Source of the DNA: Cognatundibacterium griseum
GTDB lineage: Bacteria > Pseudomonadota > Gammaproteobacteria > Burkholderiales > Burkholderiaceae_D
Direction of reading: 5' to 3'
DNA length: 64,000 nucleotides
Assembly (NCBI RefSeq): GCF_014284195.1
Contig: NZ_JACOGC010000002.1
Coordinates: 310,001 to 374,000 of the forward strand
This document shows positions 29,396-39,326 of this stretch, piece by piece. The notes under the pieces were generated by a model. That model worked only from the letters and a program-made list of their open reading frames with translations, was not told the origin of the DNA and did no database searches. How positions within the stretch are numbered: the stretch's first letter is position 1; each line of letters opens with the position of its first letter. The position numbers were made by a program, and so were the translations under genes.

Positions 29396-29467
29396 CAGAT
29401 AAGCTCGGCAATCTTCCCTCAGGCAAGATCGCACGGTAAAGATTTTATTTTTTTAAAGGAAACTGCA

Positions 29468-29989
29468 ATAGCTACCGAAAGAACACATCGTATCAACGGT
29501 GAAGTGACGGCACCAGAAGTGCGTCTGTCTGGTGTTGATAACGAACCTCTGGGTATCGTAAAACTGGGTGAGGCGTTTCGCTTAGCCGAAGAGGCTAATG
29601 TGGATTTGGTTGAAATTGCACCGAATGCACAACCACCAGTTTGTCGTTTGATGGATTACGGCAAGTTTAAGTATCAGGAGCAGAAAAAAGCTCATGAAGC
29701 CAAACTGAAGCAAAAAGTCATTTTGGTCAAAGAGGTTAAATTCCGCCCTGGTACTGACGATGGTGATTACAACATCAAGCTGCGTAATCTGGTCAAATTC
29801 CTTGATGAAGGCGATAAAACCAAAATCACCCTGCGCTTTCGCGGACGTGAAATGGCGCATCAGGAAATCGGTATGCGTATGCTGGAACGTCTGAAGCTGG
29901 ATCTGGAACCGTACGGTCAGGTTGAGCAGTTTCCAAAAATGGAAGGTCGTCAGATGGTCATGATTCTGGCGCCAAAGAAAAAGAAATAA
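29468..29989 (+). CDS. infC: Translation initiation factor IF-3 (ATA start)
   Basis: IF-3 (173 residues) binds the 30S subunit and proofreads initiation. The mature sequence [20 protein letters not shown] is read from 29471, and conserved [20 protein letters not shown] and the C-domain [17 protein letters not shown] follow. No ATG, GTG or TTG is placed at the right N-terminus; the codon there is ATA (29468-29470), with AAAGGA eight bases upstream. infC genes are known for AUU/AUC/AUA starts that let IF-3 repress its own synthesis, so ATA is taken as the start. GTG 29504 would delete the conserved first 12 residues. Confidence 0.93.
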   Translation: MATERTHRINGEVTAPEVRLSGVDNEPLGIVKLGEAFRLAEEANVDLVEIAPNAQPPVCRLMDYGKFKYQEQKKAHEAKLKQKVILVKEVKFRPGTDDGDYNIKLRNLVKFLDEGDKTKITLRFRGREMAHQEIGMRMLERLKLDLEPYGQVEQFPKMEGRQMVMILAPKKKK

Positions 29990-30026
29990 GTATTTTGCAG
30001 TACCTGCGTTGGCGGGAATTGCGATA

Positions 30027-30050
30027 GACAGGTTCAGTGATGAACCTGTC
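30027..30050 (+). promoter_or_regulatory. Stem-loop in the infC-rpmI spacer
   Basis: GACAGGTTC (30027-30035) and GAACCTGTC (30042-30050) form a perfect 9-bp stem with loop AGTGAT in the 155-bp spacer before rpmI. There is no U-run, so it is not a typical terminator. It may be a processing or autogenous control site for the L35-L20 mRNA, since L20 is known to repress this cistron group in E. coli; that role here is inference. Confidence 0.45.
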
Positions 30051-30144
30051 ACAATAAGTGAGAAGTAGGCATCCAAGAGTAGCGATCGTTGCTGCCACCT
30101 ACCATCATATAAAACTGGAGCTGTCCTAACAGACAGATAGTGCT

Positions 30145-30342
30145 ATGCCAAAAATGAAGACGAAAAGCAGCGCAAAAAAGCGCTTCCGCGTCCGTCCAGG
30201 TGGTACCGTTAAACGCGGTCAGGCTTTCAAGCGTCACATCCTGACTAAGAAAACGACCAAAAACAAACGTCAATTGCGCGGTGCTGTAGGTGTTCATGAC
30301 ACCAACATGGTTTCCGTTATGCGCATGATGCCAAGTGCTTAA
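30145..30342 (+). CDS. rpmI: 50S ribosomal protein L35
   Basis: Small basic large-subunit protein (65 residues), starting [16 protein letters not shown] and ending [12 protein letters not shown], which is the usual length and sequence pattern. The ribosome-binding site before ATG 30145 is weak. It is followed 28 bp later by rplT with a strong AAGGAG, the standard pairing. The family is well known and the call is firm. Confidence 0.97.
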   Translation: MPKMKTKSSAKKRFRVRPGGTVKRGQAFKRHILTKKTTKNKRQLRGAVGVHDTNMVSVMRMMPSA

Positions 30343-30370
30343 CCTCATACTCATTATTTAAGGAGTTATT

Positions 30371-30730
30371 ATGCCTAGAGTAAAACGTGGGGTTACAGCT
30401 CGTGCCCGTCATAAAAAAGTACTGAACCTTGCTAAAGGTTACCGTGGTCGTCGCAGTAAAGTATTCCGTATTGCCAAGCAAGCTGTTATGCGTGCTGGTC
30501 AGTACGCATACCGCGATCGCCGGAACAAGAAACGTGTATTCCGCGCTCTGTGGATCACACGTATCAATGCAGCGACACGTCAACACGGTATGACTTACAG
30601 CGTATTCATGAACGGCCTGAAAAAAGCTGCGATTGAACTCGACCGTAAGGTATTGGCTGACATGGCAGTGACTGACAAGCCAGCATTTGCTGCGATTGTT
30701 AATCAAGTCAAAGCCAACCTGGCAGCGTAA
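30371..30730 (+). CDS. rplT: 50S ribosomal protein L20
   Basis: Basic early-assembly protein of the 50S subunit (119 residues), starting [27 protein letters not shown] and containing the RNA-binding region [25 protein letters not shown]. In E. coli L20 also represses its own operon by binding the mRNA. A terminator-like hairpin follows between it and pheS. Confidence 0.98.
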   Translation: MPRVKRGVTARARHKKVLNLAKGYRGRRSKVFRIAKQAVMRAGQYAYRDRRNKKRVFRALWITRINAATRQHGMTYSVFMNGLKKAAIELDRKVLADMAVTDKPAFAAIVNQVKANLAA

Positions 30731-30776
30731 TACAGTAAAATACTGATGCAGTCTGCTTGCAGGCTGCTCTATCAAG

Positions 30777-30812
30777 CGGGGCAGAGGTTGATTCCTATGC
30801 CCCGTTTTGTTT
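30777..30812 (+). terminator. Hairpin with T-rich tail between rplT and pheS
   Basis: CGGGGCA (30777-30783) pairs with TGCCCCG (30798-30804), and the stem extends across one mismatch with AGG/CCT. The tail is TTTTGTTTT. It should stop part of the ribosomal-protein transcript before pheS. No Phe-rich leader peptide precedes it, so it does not look like the E. coli pheM attenuator. Confidence 0.7.
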
Positions 30813-30853
30813 TCAGCTCATTATTTCAGCTTCTATGTAAGCGGGAACAACGC

Positions 30854-31870
30854 ATGAACCCATTAGATCAAATCGTCAGCCAGGCATGTGCTGATTTTCT
30901 GGCTGCTGTCGATGCCGCGGCACTGGAAAATGCTAAAGCTTTATATCTGGGCAAAAGTGGCCAGATTACCGAACAGATGAAGAGCCTGGGGAAACTTTCT
31001 CCGGATGAGCGTAAGACACAGGGCGCTGTTATCAATGCGGCTAAAGTGCAGATTGAAAATGCCCTGACTGAGCGCCGCGAGGCGTTAGCTAATGCTCAGT
31101 TGCAGGCGCGCCTGAGCGCGGAAGCAATCGATGTGACCTTACCTGGCCGTGGTCGTGGCGTTGGCGGCATACACCCCGTCATGCGTACCTGGCAAAGAGT
31201 GGAAGAGATTTTCCGCTCTATCGGATTTGACGTGGCCGATGGCCCCGAAATTGAAACCGACTGGACCAACTTTACTGCTCTGAACAGTCCGGAAAACCAT
31301 CCTGCGCGCTCCATGCAGGATACCTTTTATGTGGATGGTAACGATAGTGAGGGTAAGCAGTTATTGTTGCGTACACATACCAGTCCGATGCAGGTGCGCT
31401 ATGCCCGCATGAATCAGCCGCCGATCAAAGTCATTGCTCCAGGCCGCACTTATCGCGTCGACAGTGATGCAACCCATTCACCGATGTTTCATCAGGTCGA
31501 GGGGTTATGGATTGCTGAGAATATCAGTTTTGCCGACCTGAAAGGCGTGTACCTGAATTTTGTCAAAGCTTTCTTCGAGACTGACGATTTGCAGGTGCGT
31601 TTTCGCCCATCTTATTTCCCATTTACAGAACCGTCAGCTGAGATCGATATTGCCTTCGGCAGCGGCCCTCTGAAGGGGCGCTGGCTTGAAGTTTCCGGTT
31701 CTGGACAAGTACATCCTGCGGTGATCCGTAATATGGGACTGGATCCAGAAAAATATATTGGCTTTGCATTTGGTTCAGGTCTGGAGCGTCTGACGATGCT
31801 GCGTTATGGCGTTAACGATCTGCGATTGTTTTATGAGGGCGATCTGCGCTTTCTGAAACAATTTAACTGA
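30854..31870 (+). CDS. pheS: Phenylalanyl-tRNA synthetase alpha subunit
   Basis: Catalytic subunit (338 residues) of the alpha2-beta2 enzyme that charges tRNA-Phe. An N-terminal coiled coil (about 1-90) is followed by the class II core: [14 protein letters not shown], the motif 2 region [21 protein letters not shown], and motif 3 [19 protein letters not shown]. The frame is open back to 30746 through the hairpin region, including an in-frame Phe-rich stretch, but ATG 30854 gives the usual [11 protein letters not shown] start. pheT follows 60 bp later. Confidence 0.96.
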   Translation: MNPLDQIVSQACADFLAAVDAAALENAKALYLGKSGQITEQMKSLGKLSPDERKTQGAVINAAKVQIENALTERREALANAQLQARLSAEAIDVTLPGRGRGVGGIHPVMRTWQRVEEIFRSIGFDVADGPEIETDWTNFTALNSPENHPARSMQDTFYVDGNDSEGKQLLLRTHTSPMQVRYARMNQPPIKVIAPGRTYRVDSDATHSPMFHQVEGLWIAENISFADLKGVYLNFVKAFFETDDLQVRFRPSYFPFTEPSAEIDIAFGSGPLKGRWLEVSGSGQVHPAVIRNMGLDPEKYIGFAFGSGLERLTMLRYGVNDLRLFYEGDLRFLKQFN

Positions 31871-31930
31871 TAAATCCTGAATCAATCTGAACGCGGGGCG
31901 TTCAAACATCCAACATGAGACGGCTGAATT

Positions 31931-34357
31931 ATGCAATTTTCTGAAAACTGGCTCCGTACTATGGTCGATCCGAAGATGACTTCGGATGAGCTATCCCATT
32001 TGTTGACCATGTCTGGTTTAGAGATCGAAGAGGTGGAGCCGGTCGCTCCTCCGTTTTCCAATGTCGTGGTCGCCGAGATCCGGGAAATTAATAAACATCC
32101 TGATGCTGATCGCCTGAATGTATGTCAGGTCGATGTCGGTAGCGGCACTTTATTGAACATCGTTTGCGGTGCGCCAAATGTGCGTGTCGGAATGCGTGTG
32201 CCCTGTGCGATGGCTGGCGCAGTGCTCCCGCCTGGTCCGGATGGTAAGCCTTTTCTGATTAAAGTTGGCAAACTGCGTGGCGTCGAGTCACAGGGTATGC
32301 TCTGCTCTGCCCGTGAACTGAAATTGTCAGAAGATCACGGCGGCTTGATGGACCTGCCATCGGATGCCCCGGTCGGGAAAAATTTCCGTGATTATTATCA
32401 GCTCAATGACCTGAAGTTTACGATCAAACTGACGCCGAATAAAGCAGACTGCCTGTCTGTACTTGGTGTTGCACGCGAGGTTTCTGCGCTGACAGGTACA
32501 CCTATGCACCTTCCGACGACGAAGGCTTTGACCGTTGAATTGGATGAAAAACTTCCTGTCAATATATCCGCCCCAGATTTATGTGGCCGTTTCTGCGGTC
32601 GCGTGATCCGTGGCGTAAATGCAAAAGCACCTACCCCCGAATGGATGAAGCAACGCCTTGAGCGCAGCGGTCAGCGCCCGATCTCTGCTTTGGTCGACAT
32701 TTCCAATTATGTGATGCTGGAGTTAGGCAGGCCAACCCATGTATTTGATCTGGATAAAATTCATGGCAGCCTTGACGTGCGCTGGGGAAAAGCCGGCGAG
32801 TCGCTCAAATTGTTAAATGGCAATACGGTTGATATTGACGAATGGGTCGGCGTGATTGCAGATGAGCGGGAAATTGAATCCCTGGCTGGCATTATGGGCG
32901 GGGATGCGACAGCTGTGACACTGGATACCCAGAATATTTATCTGGAAGCCGCATTCTGGTGGCCGAATGCGATTCAGGGACGTGCGCGCCGGTATAACTT
33001 CTCTACAGATGCTGCACACCGCTTTGAGCGGGGCGTTGATTTTGACAATATCGTTGAGCACATTGAACGTATCAGTGCGCTGATCGTGGAAATTTGTGGT
33101 GGTGTTGAGCAGGTTAAACTGGGGCCTGTTGATGACCAGATCGTTAATCTTCCGCAGCGTTCGCCGGTCAGACTGCGTACTGCCCGTGCACAGAAAGTCA
33201 TCGGTGTTCCACTGACCGATGCGGTGATTGCGGATATTTTTGCGCGCCTGAATTTACAGTTCACGCATCAGGAGGGAGATTTCCTGGTAACGCCGCCATC
33301 CTATCGCTTCGACATTGAGATCGAAGAAGATCTGATTGAAGAAGTCGCCCGCGTATATGGCTTTGAAAATATTCCGGCATTACCCCCTGTTGCCGCTAAT
33401 GCAATGCGGATTGCTCCCGAAAATCATCGCACATTGTTTGCCATCCGGCGCCTGATTGCTGATCGTGATTATCAGGAAGTGATTAATTACAGCTTTGTGG
33501 ACGAGTCCTGGGAGGCTGATTTTGCCGGAAATGCCAAACCGGTGCGCGTGGTTAATCCGATCGCCAGTCAGATGAGTGTTATGCGCACCAGCCTGCTTGG
33601 CAGTCTCATTGCAAATGCCCGATACAATCTGAATCGTAAGGTCAGCAGGGTTCGCGTATTTGAGATTGGTGCAGTTTATTTGCAGGACTCGACGGTACAG
33701 GATGGTCCATTGACCGTTGCCGGCTATCATCAGCCTAAACATCTTGCTGCGCTAGCTTATGGGCCTGTTGTCGAAGAACAGTGGGGGCAGGCAACGCGGA
33801 ATGTAGACTTTTTCGATATCAAGGCAGATCTGGAAGCTTTGTTTGCACCTAAGATTTTGCGCTTCGTCAAAACTGAGCATGTTGCTTTACATCCCGGGCG
33901 CAGTGCCCGGATTGAGTGCGATGGCCAGATAGTCGGTTATATCGGTGAGCTTCATCCACGTTTGCAGCAGAAATATGATTTGCCATTGGCGCCAGTGGTA
34001 TTTGAGGTCAATGTGGATGCGTTGCAAAATGTGACAGTCCCTGCCTACGAAGAAATTTCCAAATTCCAGGCGGTGACCCGGGACTTGGCGCTGGTTGTGC
34101 GGCAGGATGTGCCTGCACAGGAGCTATTGGATATCTTTAATGCAGAAGCTCAGGGAAATCCGGTTTGCCATATCATGCAAGCCGTTGTTTTATTTGATGA
34201 ATATCGTGGAAAGGGATTGAACGAGGATGAGAAAAGCCTTGCTTTCCGGTTTAGCTTGCAAGATACTCAAGCTACCTTACAGGATGAAAAAGTTGAAGCT
34301 GCAATGAGTGCATTAACCCAGTCAGCCTGTGCAAAATTTGCAGCCAGATTGCGCTGA
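31931..34357 (+). CDS. pheT: Phenylalanyl-tRNA synthetase beta subunit
   Basis: Beta subunit (808 residues) responsible for tRNA recognition and Tyr-tRNA editing. Domains in order are a tRNA-binding OB fold (about 38-150; [15 protein letters not shown]), the B3/B4 editing domain (about 210-380), B5 (about 400-475; [20 protein letters not shown]), a catalytic-like core, and the C-terminal anticodon-binding FDX-ACB domain ([13 protein letters not shown] onward). Length matches bacterial PheT. It is followed 27 bp later by ihfA, as in many proteobacteria. Confidence 0.97.
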   Translation: MQFSENWLRTMVDPKMTSDELSHLLTMSGLEIEEVEPVAPPFSNVVVAEIREINKHPDADRLNVCQVDVGSGTLLNIVCGAPNVRVGMRVPCAMAGAVLPPGPDGKPFLIKVGKLRGVESQGMLCSARELKLSEDHGGLMDLPSDAPVGKNFRDYYQLNDLKFTIKLTPNKADCLSVLGVAREVSALTGTPMHLPTTKALTVELDEKLPVNISAPDLCGRFCGRVIRGVNAKAPTPEWMKQRLERSGQRPISALVDISNYVMLELGRPTHVFDLDKIHGSLDVRWGKAGESLKLLNGNTVDIDEWVGVIADEREIESLAGIMGGDATAVTLDTQNIYLEAAFWWPNAIQGRARRYNFSTDAAHRFERGVDFDNIVEHIERISALIVEICGGVEQVKLGPVDDQIVNLPQRSPVRLRTARAQKVIGVPLTDAVIADIFARLNLQFTHQEGDFLVTPPSYRFDIEIEEDLIEEVARVYGFENIPALPPVAANAMRIAPENHRTLFAIRRLIADRDYQEVINYSFVDESWEADFAGNAKPVRVVNPIASQMSVMRTSLLGSLIANARYNLNRKVSRVRVFEIGAVYLQDSTVQDGPLTVAGYHQPKHLAALAYGPVVEEQWGQATRNVDFFDIKADLEALFAPKILRFVKTEHVALHPGRSARIECDGQIVGYIGELHPRLQQKYDLPLAPVVFEVNVDALQNVTVPAYEEISKFQAVTRDLALVVRQDVPAQELLDIFNAEAQGNPVCHIMQAVVLFDEYRGKGLNEDEKSLAFRFSLQDTQATLQDEKVEAAMSALTQSACAKFAARLR

Positions 34358-34384
34358 GTGTTGTGGCTGGAAAAGTATAGATAA

Positions 34385-34810
34385 ATGAGTTCGATCATGA
34401 ATGATGTAAATTCTGCGGAATTTCAATCGGTATTGGATGCAGATCTGAATCGTGCAATGCAAGAGGCACGGGCTCGTTCTCAGGCAGAAAAAGAGTTGCC
34501 CACTTTAACCAAGGCGGAGCTGGCCGAGCTGTTGTTTGAACAGGTCGGATTAAACAAACGCGAAGCGAAAGATATGGTGGAAACTTTTTTTGATGAAATC
34601 AGAGACGCATTGGAAAGAGGATCTGCGGTGAAATTGTCTGGTTTTGGCAATTTCCAGCTACGGGACAAACCACAGCGCCCGGGCCGTAATCCGAAAACAG
34701 GGGAAGAAATCCCGATTACAGCGCGCCGCGTCGTTACTTTTCATGCCAGTCAAAAATTGAAGGGCATGGTTGATGAGGCGGGTGGTCAAGCATTTGCTCA
34801 TGCTGCCTGA
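34385..34810 (+). CDS. ihfA: Integration host factor alpha subunit, with N-terminal extension
   Basis: DNA-bending nucleoid protein (141 residues as read) that pairs with IhfB. The core begins near residue 41, [26 protein letters not shown], and holds the DNA-arm region with [23 protein letters not shown]. It is about 40 residues longer at the N-terminus than E. coli IHF-alpha; an acidic/Ala-rich extension is common in betaproteobacteria. ATG 34397 ([10 protein letters not shown]) is an alternative start that would shorten it by four codons. Confidence 0.93.
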   Translation: MSSIMNDVNSAEFQSVLDADLNRAMQEARARSQAEKELPTLTKAELAELLFEQVGLNKREAKDMVETFFDEIRDALERGSAVKLSGFGNFQLRDKPQRPGRNPKTGEEIPITARRVVTFHASQKLKGMVDEAGGQAFAHAA

Positions 34811-34818
34811 GTATTTTC

Positions 34819-35190
34819 ATGACTGATATCAAAATTGAGACCAGCAGCTTGCCAGCTATTCCTGCCAAGCGTTATTTCACAATCGGCGAGGTAGGCGAGT
34901 TGTGCGGTGTTAAACCGCATGTACTGCGCTATTGGGAGCAGGAGTTTTCTCAGCTGAAGCCGGTCAAGCGTCGCGGAAACCGGCGCTATTATCAACACCA
35001 TGAGGTTCTGCTGATTCGTCGAATACGCGAATTATTGTACGAACAGGGATTTACGATTAATGGTGCACGAAATAAGTTAGGTTCTCATCCTTCACGTGCT
35101 GTCCAGGAAGAGATCACCGAGGAGCCGGTCATTAGTTTGCCGCAGATACGCGATGAATTACAGGCTGTGCTGACTTTACTGAAAATGTGA
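34819..35190 (+). CDS. MerR family transcriptional regulator
   Basis: Small regulator (123 residues) with an N-terminal MerR winged helix (about 18-85): YFTIGEVGELCGVKPHVLRYWEQEF and then RRGNRRYYQHHEVLLIRRI. There is no C-terminal metal-binding Cys or large ligand domain, so it is a minimal MerR. A gene of this type next to ihfA is conserved in betaproteobacteria and pseudomonads; its targets are unknown to me. It lies 8 bp after ihfA and ends at a hairpin. Confidence 0.9.
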   Translation: MTDIKIETSSLPAIPAKRYFTIGEVGELCGVKPHVLRYWEQEFSQLKPVKRRGNRRYYQHHEVLLIRRIRELLYEQGFTINGARNKLGSHPSRAVQEEITEEPVISLPQIRDELQAVLTLLKM

Positions 35191-35192
35191 AT

Positions 35193-35222
35193 ATCCGGGG
35201 ACGGTATTTACCGTCTCCGGAT
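35193..35222 (+). terminator. Hairpin after the merR gene
   Basis: ATCCGGGGACGGT and ACCGTCTCCGGAT form a 13-bp stem with one G-U pair and loop ATTT. The following AAATTC is a poor U-run, so termination efficiency is uncertain. It ends the translation cluster, in the gap before the convergent chemoreceptor. Confidence 0.65.
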
Positions 35223-35236
35223 AAATTCTCATGCCG

Positions 35237-37246
35237 TTAACCGCGCAGGATTTTTTTCTGCGGTTGCTTGAAGGCAGCGACTTGATGTGTCGCTGCTTTT
35301 TTCTTTTGGATTGCCTGGATCGAGATGACCGGCGTATTTTTTTCAGACACCGCACTGATCCTGAATACACTGACTGCAGTACTCAGGGACATCGCCTGCT
35401 GCTCCAGCTTATTGGTTGATGCCGTTGCTTGCTCTACCAGACTGGCGTTGTGCTGGGTGATCTCATCAATACGGGTAATGGCCTGATTCACACTGGAAAT
35501 ACCCTTACTTTGTTCCTGGCTGGCATCGCTGACGTGTTTGATCAGGTGTGTGACCTGTTTTACATTGGTTGCGATTTCCTGCATAGTTTTACCAGCAGAA
35601 TTAATCATGTTGCTGCCCTGTTCTATAGCTGTTCCTGAGGTCGTGATCAGGGCTTTGATTTCTTTGGCTGCACTGGCACTTCGCTGTGCCAGATTTCTCA
35701 CCTCACTGGCAACAACCGCAAAACCACGCCCTTCCTGACCTGCCCGTGCGGCTTCAACCGCAGCATTCAATGCAAGAATATTGGTCTGAAATGAAATGCT
35801 GTCCATGACGCCGATAATTTCAGAAATCTTTTTGGAGTTGTGGGTGACGGACTGCATGCTGTCGATGGCTTTTTCCATGACTTCCAGACCTTGATTCACA
35901 TGGGTGGCCGAGCTATGAATCAAGCTACTTGCCTGGGCCAGGTTGGCTGCATTTTCCTGAATAGTACCAGTCAGTTGTTCAACCGAGCTGGCGGTCTGTT
36001 GTAATGCGCCAGCCTGGTGATCCGTACGGCTCGCCAGATCAACCGTCTCTTCATGAATTTCATGAGCAATGTCATTGACCGTGACGGCATCTGAACGAAT
36101 TCCTGCGATGAGTTGACTCAGGCTCTGATTCATTGTGGACACCGCATTCGTCAGCTGGGCAAATTCGTCTTTACCTGCATGCTGATGAATATTGGAAAAA
36201 TCTCCGGAAGCTGTTTTTTCTATTGCTTCTGTCAGTACCTGAATTTCCTTAGATAAAGTCAGGTAAATCGCCATCAGGAAATAACTGGCAATCAGTATCA
36301 GGACGATGATGGCTGAAAACATTTTGATGATTTTCAGATTTAACCGGGTGATCGATTCTCCCAGACGCTGATCAACCAGGTGCGCTACGTTGGTACCTGC
36401 CGCATTCAGTTGTTGGATAGTGGCATCGCCACCTTCGGAGAATGCTTTGCCCGAACTTTGATTGACAGATGCCAGCACCTCATCCTGAGCGCGGTCAAAA
36501 TATTTTTGTACGTTTGTCAGCGCAGTCTGCAGGTTTTCCAGCGGAGTTTTATATTCCGTATTTTCTTTTTGGTACTGGTTGATTAAATTGCTTAACTGTC
36601 CGAGTTCAACTTTCACGCTCATTTGTAATGAGTTCAGCATGACATCTTCACCGGCCTCGAATAAACCCGTGTCAATGTAAGCCGCACCGCGGGATGCCAT
36701 TACAGAGATTTTTTCCTCAAGAGCGGGCAGGGATTTTAAATACAAAGAACTCAGTTCATTCGTCGTGAAGTCACTGTCTAAGGACAATTTTGAACTGTTT
36801 GCCAGTTGAGTCGTTTTTTGGTTGATCAATTCCAGTAGCTGGGTGTGGGCTTTAAAGCTGTCAGGAGCTTTCATCGTCATGACCGCGCTGCTCAGATTGC
36901 TCCATTGTTTTTTCAGGTCGCTGTTTGGCGCTGCAGTATCCATTGCTTGAGTGATGGTGGTTTCAAGCGGTTTGATGCGGTCAGCGACTTGTTTATTGCC
37001 CGTTAGCTGCAGGTGAAGCAAAGTGCGATGCTGACGTATTAAGGTGGCGAGTGCCTGATGTTGTTGAATCAGCTGCAGGCTATGTTGTTTGTTTTTGGCC
37101 GATGCAACTTCGATACGAAGTTCACTAAACAGCAGTGCCAGAACGATGAACAAAGGAATTGCAAAACCAGCGGAAATAAAGGCAATTTTCTGACTGATGC
37201 GCAGGTTTTGCATCAGGCGGATTGCCGGAGAAAAGAGAGAGCGCAT
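35237..37246 (-). CDS. Methyl-accepting chemotaxis protein
   Basis: Chemoreceptor (669 residues) that signals to CheA/CheW. An N-terminal membrane helix (about 20-45, [20 protein letters not shown]) is followed by a long helical periplasmic region (about 45-305), a second helix ([17 protein letters not shown]), a HAMP domain and the signalling domain with the hairpin tip [20 protein letters not shown] through [15 protein letters not shown]. The periplasmic part looks four-helix-bundle-like, so the ligand cannot be told. The tail is Lys-rich with no CheR-binding pentapeptide. No other che or flagellar genes are nearby. Confidence 0.92.
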   Translation of the reverse strand: MRSLFSPAIRLMQNLRISQKIAFISAGFAIPLFIVLALLFSELRIEVASAKNKQHSLQLIQQHQALATLIRQHRTLLHLQLTGNKQVADRIKPLETTITQAMDTAAPNSDLKKQWSNLSSAVMTMKAPDSFKAHTQLLELINQKTTQLANSSKLSLDSDFTTNELSSLYLKSLPALEEKISVMASRGAAYIDTGLFEAGEDVMLNSLQMSVKVELGQLSNLINQYQKENTEYKTPLENLQTALTNVQKYFDRAQDEVLASVNQSSGKAFSEGGDATIQQLNAAGTNVAHLVDQRLGESITRLNLKIIKMFSAIIVLILIASYFLMAIYLTLSKEIQVLTEAIEKTASGDFSNIHQHAGKDEFAQLTNAVSTMNQSLSQLIAGIRSDAVTVNDIAHEIHEETVDLASRTDHQAGALQQTASSVEQLTGTIQENAANLAQASSLIHSSATHVNQGLEVMEKAIDSMQSVTHNSKKISEIIGVMDSISFQTNILALNAAVEAARAGQEGRGFAVVASEVRNLAQRSASAAKEIKALITTSGTAIEQGSNMINSAGKTMQEIATNVKQVTHLIKHVSDASQEQSKGISSVNQAITRIDEITQHNASLVEQATASTNKLEQQAMSLSTAVSVFRISAVSEKNTPVISIQAIQKKKAATHQVAAFKQPQKKILRG

Positions 37247-37545
37247 AAATTATGGGATATAAGAGGAAGGAAAAACTTGGTTTGTGGAAATTTTATGCTC
37301 CTAATGTGACCCGCATATGACGCTTATCGTTATTCGTGAGGAGGTTGAAGTCACATTGCTGAATGCCGCACTGGAAAGCCACAGGGATTGGGTATCTGTG
37401 CGTCACGTTGAGTGTATTTGGATGTCAATTTTATACATTTGAAGAGTTGAGTAAATTGACGCAAGGTCAAATATCCGTGCGGATTGAATAAGCAGCTGCT
37501 TAGCAGAATAAGTGAAATAAAACTGACAAGCCGGGAGGATCTGTT
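37247..37545. other. Gap without a supported gene
   Basis: About 300 bp upstream of the chemoreceptor. Two overlapping short frames occur on the plus strand (37317-37442, 41 residues; 37363-37491, 42 residues), but neither has a ribosome-binding site at a sensible distance or recognisable sequence. I see no repeat, strong promoter or RNA structure here. Confidence 0.4.
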
Positions 37546-37680
37546 ATGGAGAAAACGAAGGGATTACAAATGGGGATGTATCTGCAGCTACATCGGCATT
37601 ACGTAAATTGGTTACCGGTGATTTTCATCATGTTGCCATCAGAGTTTTTACGCACTGACAGCAGATTCAATCATCGTTAA
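37546..37680 (+). CDS. Possible small protein of 44 residues
   Basis: ATG 37546 follows GGGAGG (37533-37538) at a 7-base spacing, one of the best ribosome-binding sites in this area. The frame of 44 codons begins MEKTKGLQMGMYLQLH and contains a short hydrophobic stretch (WLPVIFIMLP) that might insert in a membrane. It ends at TAA 37678-37680, six bases before an 11-bp hairpin. I recognise no family. It could equally be part of a small RNA or chance. Confidence 0.35.
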   Translation: MEKTKGLQMGMYLQLHRHYVNWLPVIFIMLPSEFLRTDSRFNHR

Positions 37681-37686
37681 CGTAGT

Positions 37687-37711
37687 CGGGGTCGTAATGA
37701 TTACGACCCCG
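37687..37711. terminator. Perfect 11-bp hairpin, no U-run
   Basis: CGGGGTCGTAA (37687-37697) and TTACGACCCCG (37701-37711) pair perfectly around TGA. It lies just after the small ORF and downstream of the minus-strand tRNA-Asn pair, so it could end or process either transcript. Neither strand has a T-run after it. Confidence 0.45.
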
Positions 37712-37748
37712 GTAAAATGAGCTATGAACAAGGTCCACAGTAATCATT

Positions 37749-37824
37749 TGGCTCCCCGACCTGGACTCGAACCAGGGACCTGCGGATTAACAGTCCGTCG
37801 CTCTACCGACTGAGCTATCAGGGA
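37749..37824 (-). tRNA. tRNA-Asn (anticodon GTT), copy 2
   Basis: On the minus strand it begins TCCCTGATAGCTCAGTCGG and ends with encoded CCA. The anticodon loop CTGTTAA gives GTT. All arms pair over 76 bases. It is identical to the copy at 37901-37976 and is transcribed after it, separated by 76 bp. Confidence 0.96.
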
Positions 37825-37900
37825 ACAGAAGATATGATGATCTTCATAAAACTTGATTCGCAGTGATTTTTAATTAAGTTCACTGCCTACTTGAAATTCT

Positions 37901-37976
37901 TGGCTCCCCGACCTGGACTCGAACCAGGGACCTGCGGATTAACAGTCCGTCGCTCTACCGACTGAGCTATCAGGGA
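37901..37976 (-). tRNA. tRNA-Asn (anticodon GTT), copy 1
   Basis: Identical in all 76 bases to the neighbouring copy, with the same loop CTGTTAA (anticodon GTT) and encoded CCA. The identity includes only a few flanking bases, and the spacer between the copies is not repeated. This is a tandem duplication that raises gene dosage. Confidence 0.96.
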
Positions 37977-38035
37977 ACAGAGACAAAGATTATATGCTTT
38001 GCCTCATTGCCTGTCAATAACTTGGGAAACCAAAA

Positions 38036-39250
38036 TTACAAGACACTGGCGATTGCGTCAATGACGCCGTCAATATTTTTACTGTTTAAGGCAGCCACAC
38101 AGATACGGCCGGTATCGACTGCATAGATGGAATGTTTGTCACGCAATTGCCCAACTTGCTCCTTGCTCAGTCCGGAGTAGGAGAACATGCCGCGTTGCTG
38201 GATCACAAAATCAAAATTCTGTGCCGGTGCTTTTGTTTTGAGTTTGCTGACAAAGGCATTCCGCATTTCACGGATACGAACACGCATGCCTGCCAACTCG
38301 TCCTCCCACAACTGGCGCAACTCTGGTGTTGCCAATACTGTTGCGACCACTTGGCCGCCATGAGATGGCGGATTCGAGTAATTCGTGCGAATCACCCGCT
38401 TGAGCTGCGACATAACGCGCGATGCCTCTTCTGCGCTGGATGCTGCGATGTTCAGTGCGCCAACCCGCTCACCATACAACGAGAAGGATTTGGAAAATGA
38501 GTTGGAAACAAATAGCGCACCGCCAGCTTCGGCAAAGCGCCGTACAACCTGGCCGTCAGCTTCAATGCCGTCGCCGAAGCCCTGATAAGCCATATCCAGG
38601 AACGGGATCAGTCCCCGGCTTGTAACAGCTTCAATCACCTGTGTCCATTGTTCGTTCGTCAGATCTGCACCGGTAGGGTTATGGCAGCAGGCATGCAGCA
38701 AGACGATGGAACCAGCAGGCATAGTTTGCAACGCATTCAGCATGCCGGCAAAATTGACGCCGCGCGTTGCCGCATCGTAGTAAGGATAAGCATTGACTTT
38801 GAAGCCAGCAGATTCAAACAGGGCGCGGTGGTTTTCCCAGCTTGGGTCACTGATCCAGACTTCGGAATCAGGAGCGAGCCGCTTTAAAAAGTCAGCTCCC
38901 AGCTTCAATGCTCCTGTGCCGCCGATAGCCTGGGCTGTGACAGCCCGTTTTTCTTTGACTACTGCACTGTCTGCGCCAAATACCAGATCCTGTACTGCAC
39001 GGTCGTACGCAGCGAGGCCTTCAATTGGCAGATAGGTGCGAGGCGCATATTTTTCGATCAGGATCGCTTCTGCTTTTTTGACGCATTCAAGTAAAGGCAC
39101 TTTACCGTTGTCGTCGTAATAGACGCCGACGCCAAGATTGACTTTAGCCGGATTCTGATCGGCATTATAGGCTTCCGTGATGCCAAGAATCGGATCGCGC
39201 GGTGCCATCTCGATGGCGGAAAACAGGGGGGAGGAGGCTGGAGCAGTCAT
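38036..39250 (-). CDS. Aromatic/aspartate aminotransferase (class I)
   Basis: PLP-dependent transaminase (404 residues) of the AspC/TyrB family, exchanging amino groups between aspartate or aromatic amino acids and 2-oxoglutarate. The PLP lysine is Lys254 in SNSFSKSFSLYGERVGAL. Other family motifs are ACCHNPTGADLT, with the Asn that contacts PLP, and FLDMAYQGFGDG with its Asp and Tyr. Whether it prefers aspartate or aromatics cannot be told. It is divergent from uvrB, as in many Burkholderiales, and ends 60 bp before the tRNA-Asn genes. Confidence 0.92.
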   Translation of the reverse strand: MTAPASSPLFSAIEMAPRDPILGITEAYNADQNPAKVNLGVGVYYDDNGKVPLLECVKKAEAILIEKYAPRTYLPIEGLAAYDRAVQDLVFGADSAVVKEKRAVTAQAIGGTGALKLGADFLKRLAPDSEVWISDPSWENHRALFESAGFKVNAYPYYDAATRGVNFAGMLNALQTMPAGSIVLLHACCHNPTGADLTNEQWTQVIEAVTSRGLIPFLDMAYQGFGDGIEADGQVVRRFAEAGGALFVSNSFSKSFSLYGERVGALNIAASSAEEASRVMSQLKRVIRTNYSNPPSHGGQVVATVLATPELRQLWEDELAGMRVRIREMRNAFVSKLKTKAPAQNFDFVIQQRGMFSYSGLSKEQVGQLRDKHSIYAVDTGRICVAALNSKNIDGVIDAIASVL

Positions 39251-39326
39251 CGTGATAATATGAAATTAAACAGTCGTCACCGACAGTTACGGTTGGAATA
39301 AAGTAGAAATGCAAAAATCATAAGAT

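Noticed and set aside
37317-37491. Two overlapping short frames (41 and 42 residues) upstream of the chemoreceptor
   Set aside because: Neither has a ribosome-binding site at a usable distance, they overlap each other in different frames, and no family is recognisable.
37749-37976. Integration site or mobile element at the tandem tRNA-Asn genes
   Set aside because: There is no integrase gene, and the repeated segment is only the tRNA itself with a few flanking bases, which fits simple duplication.
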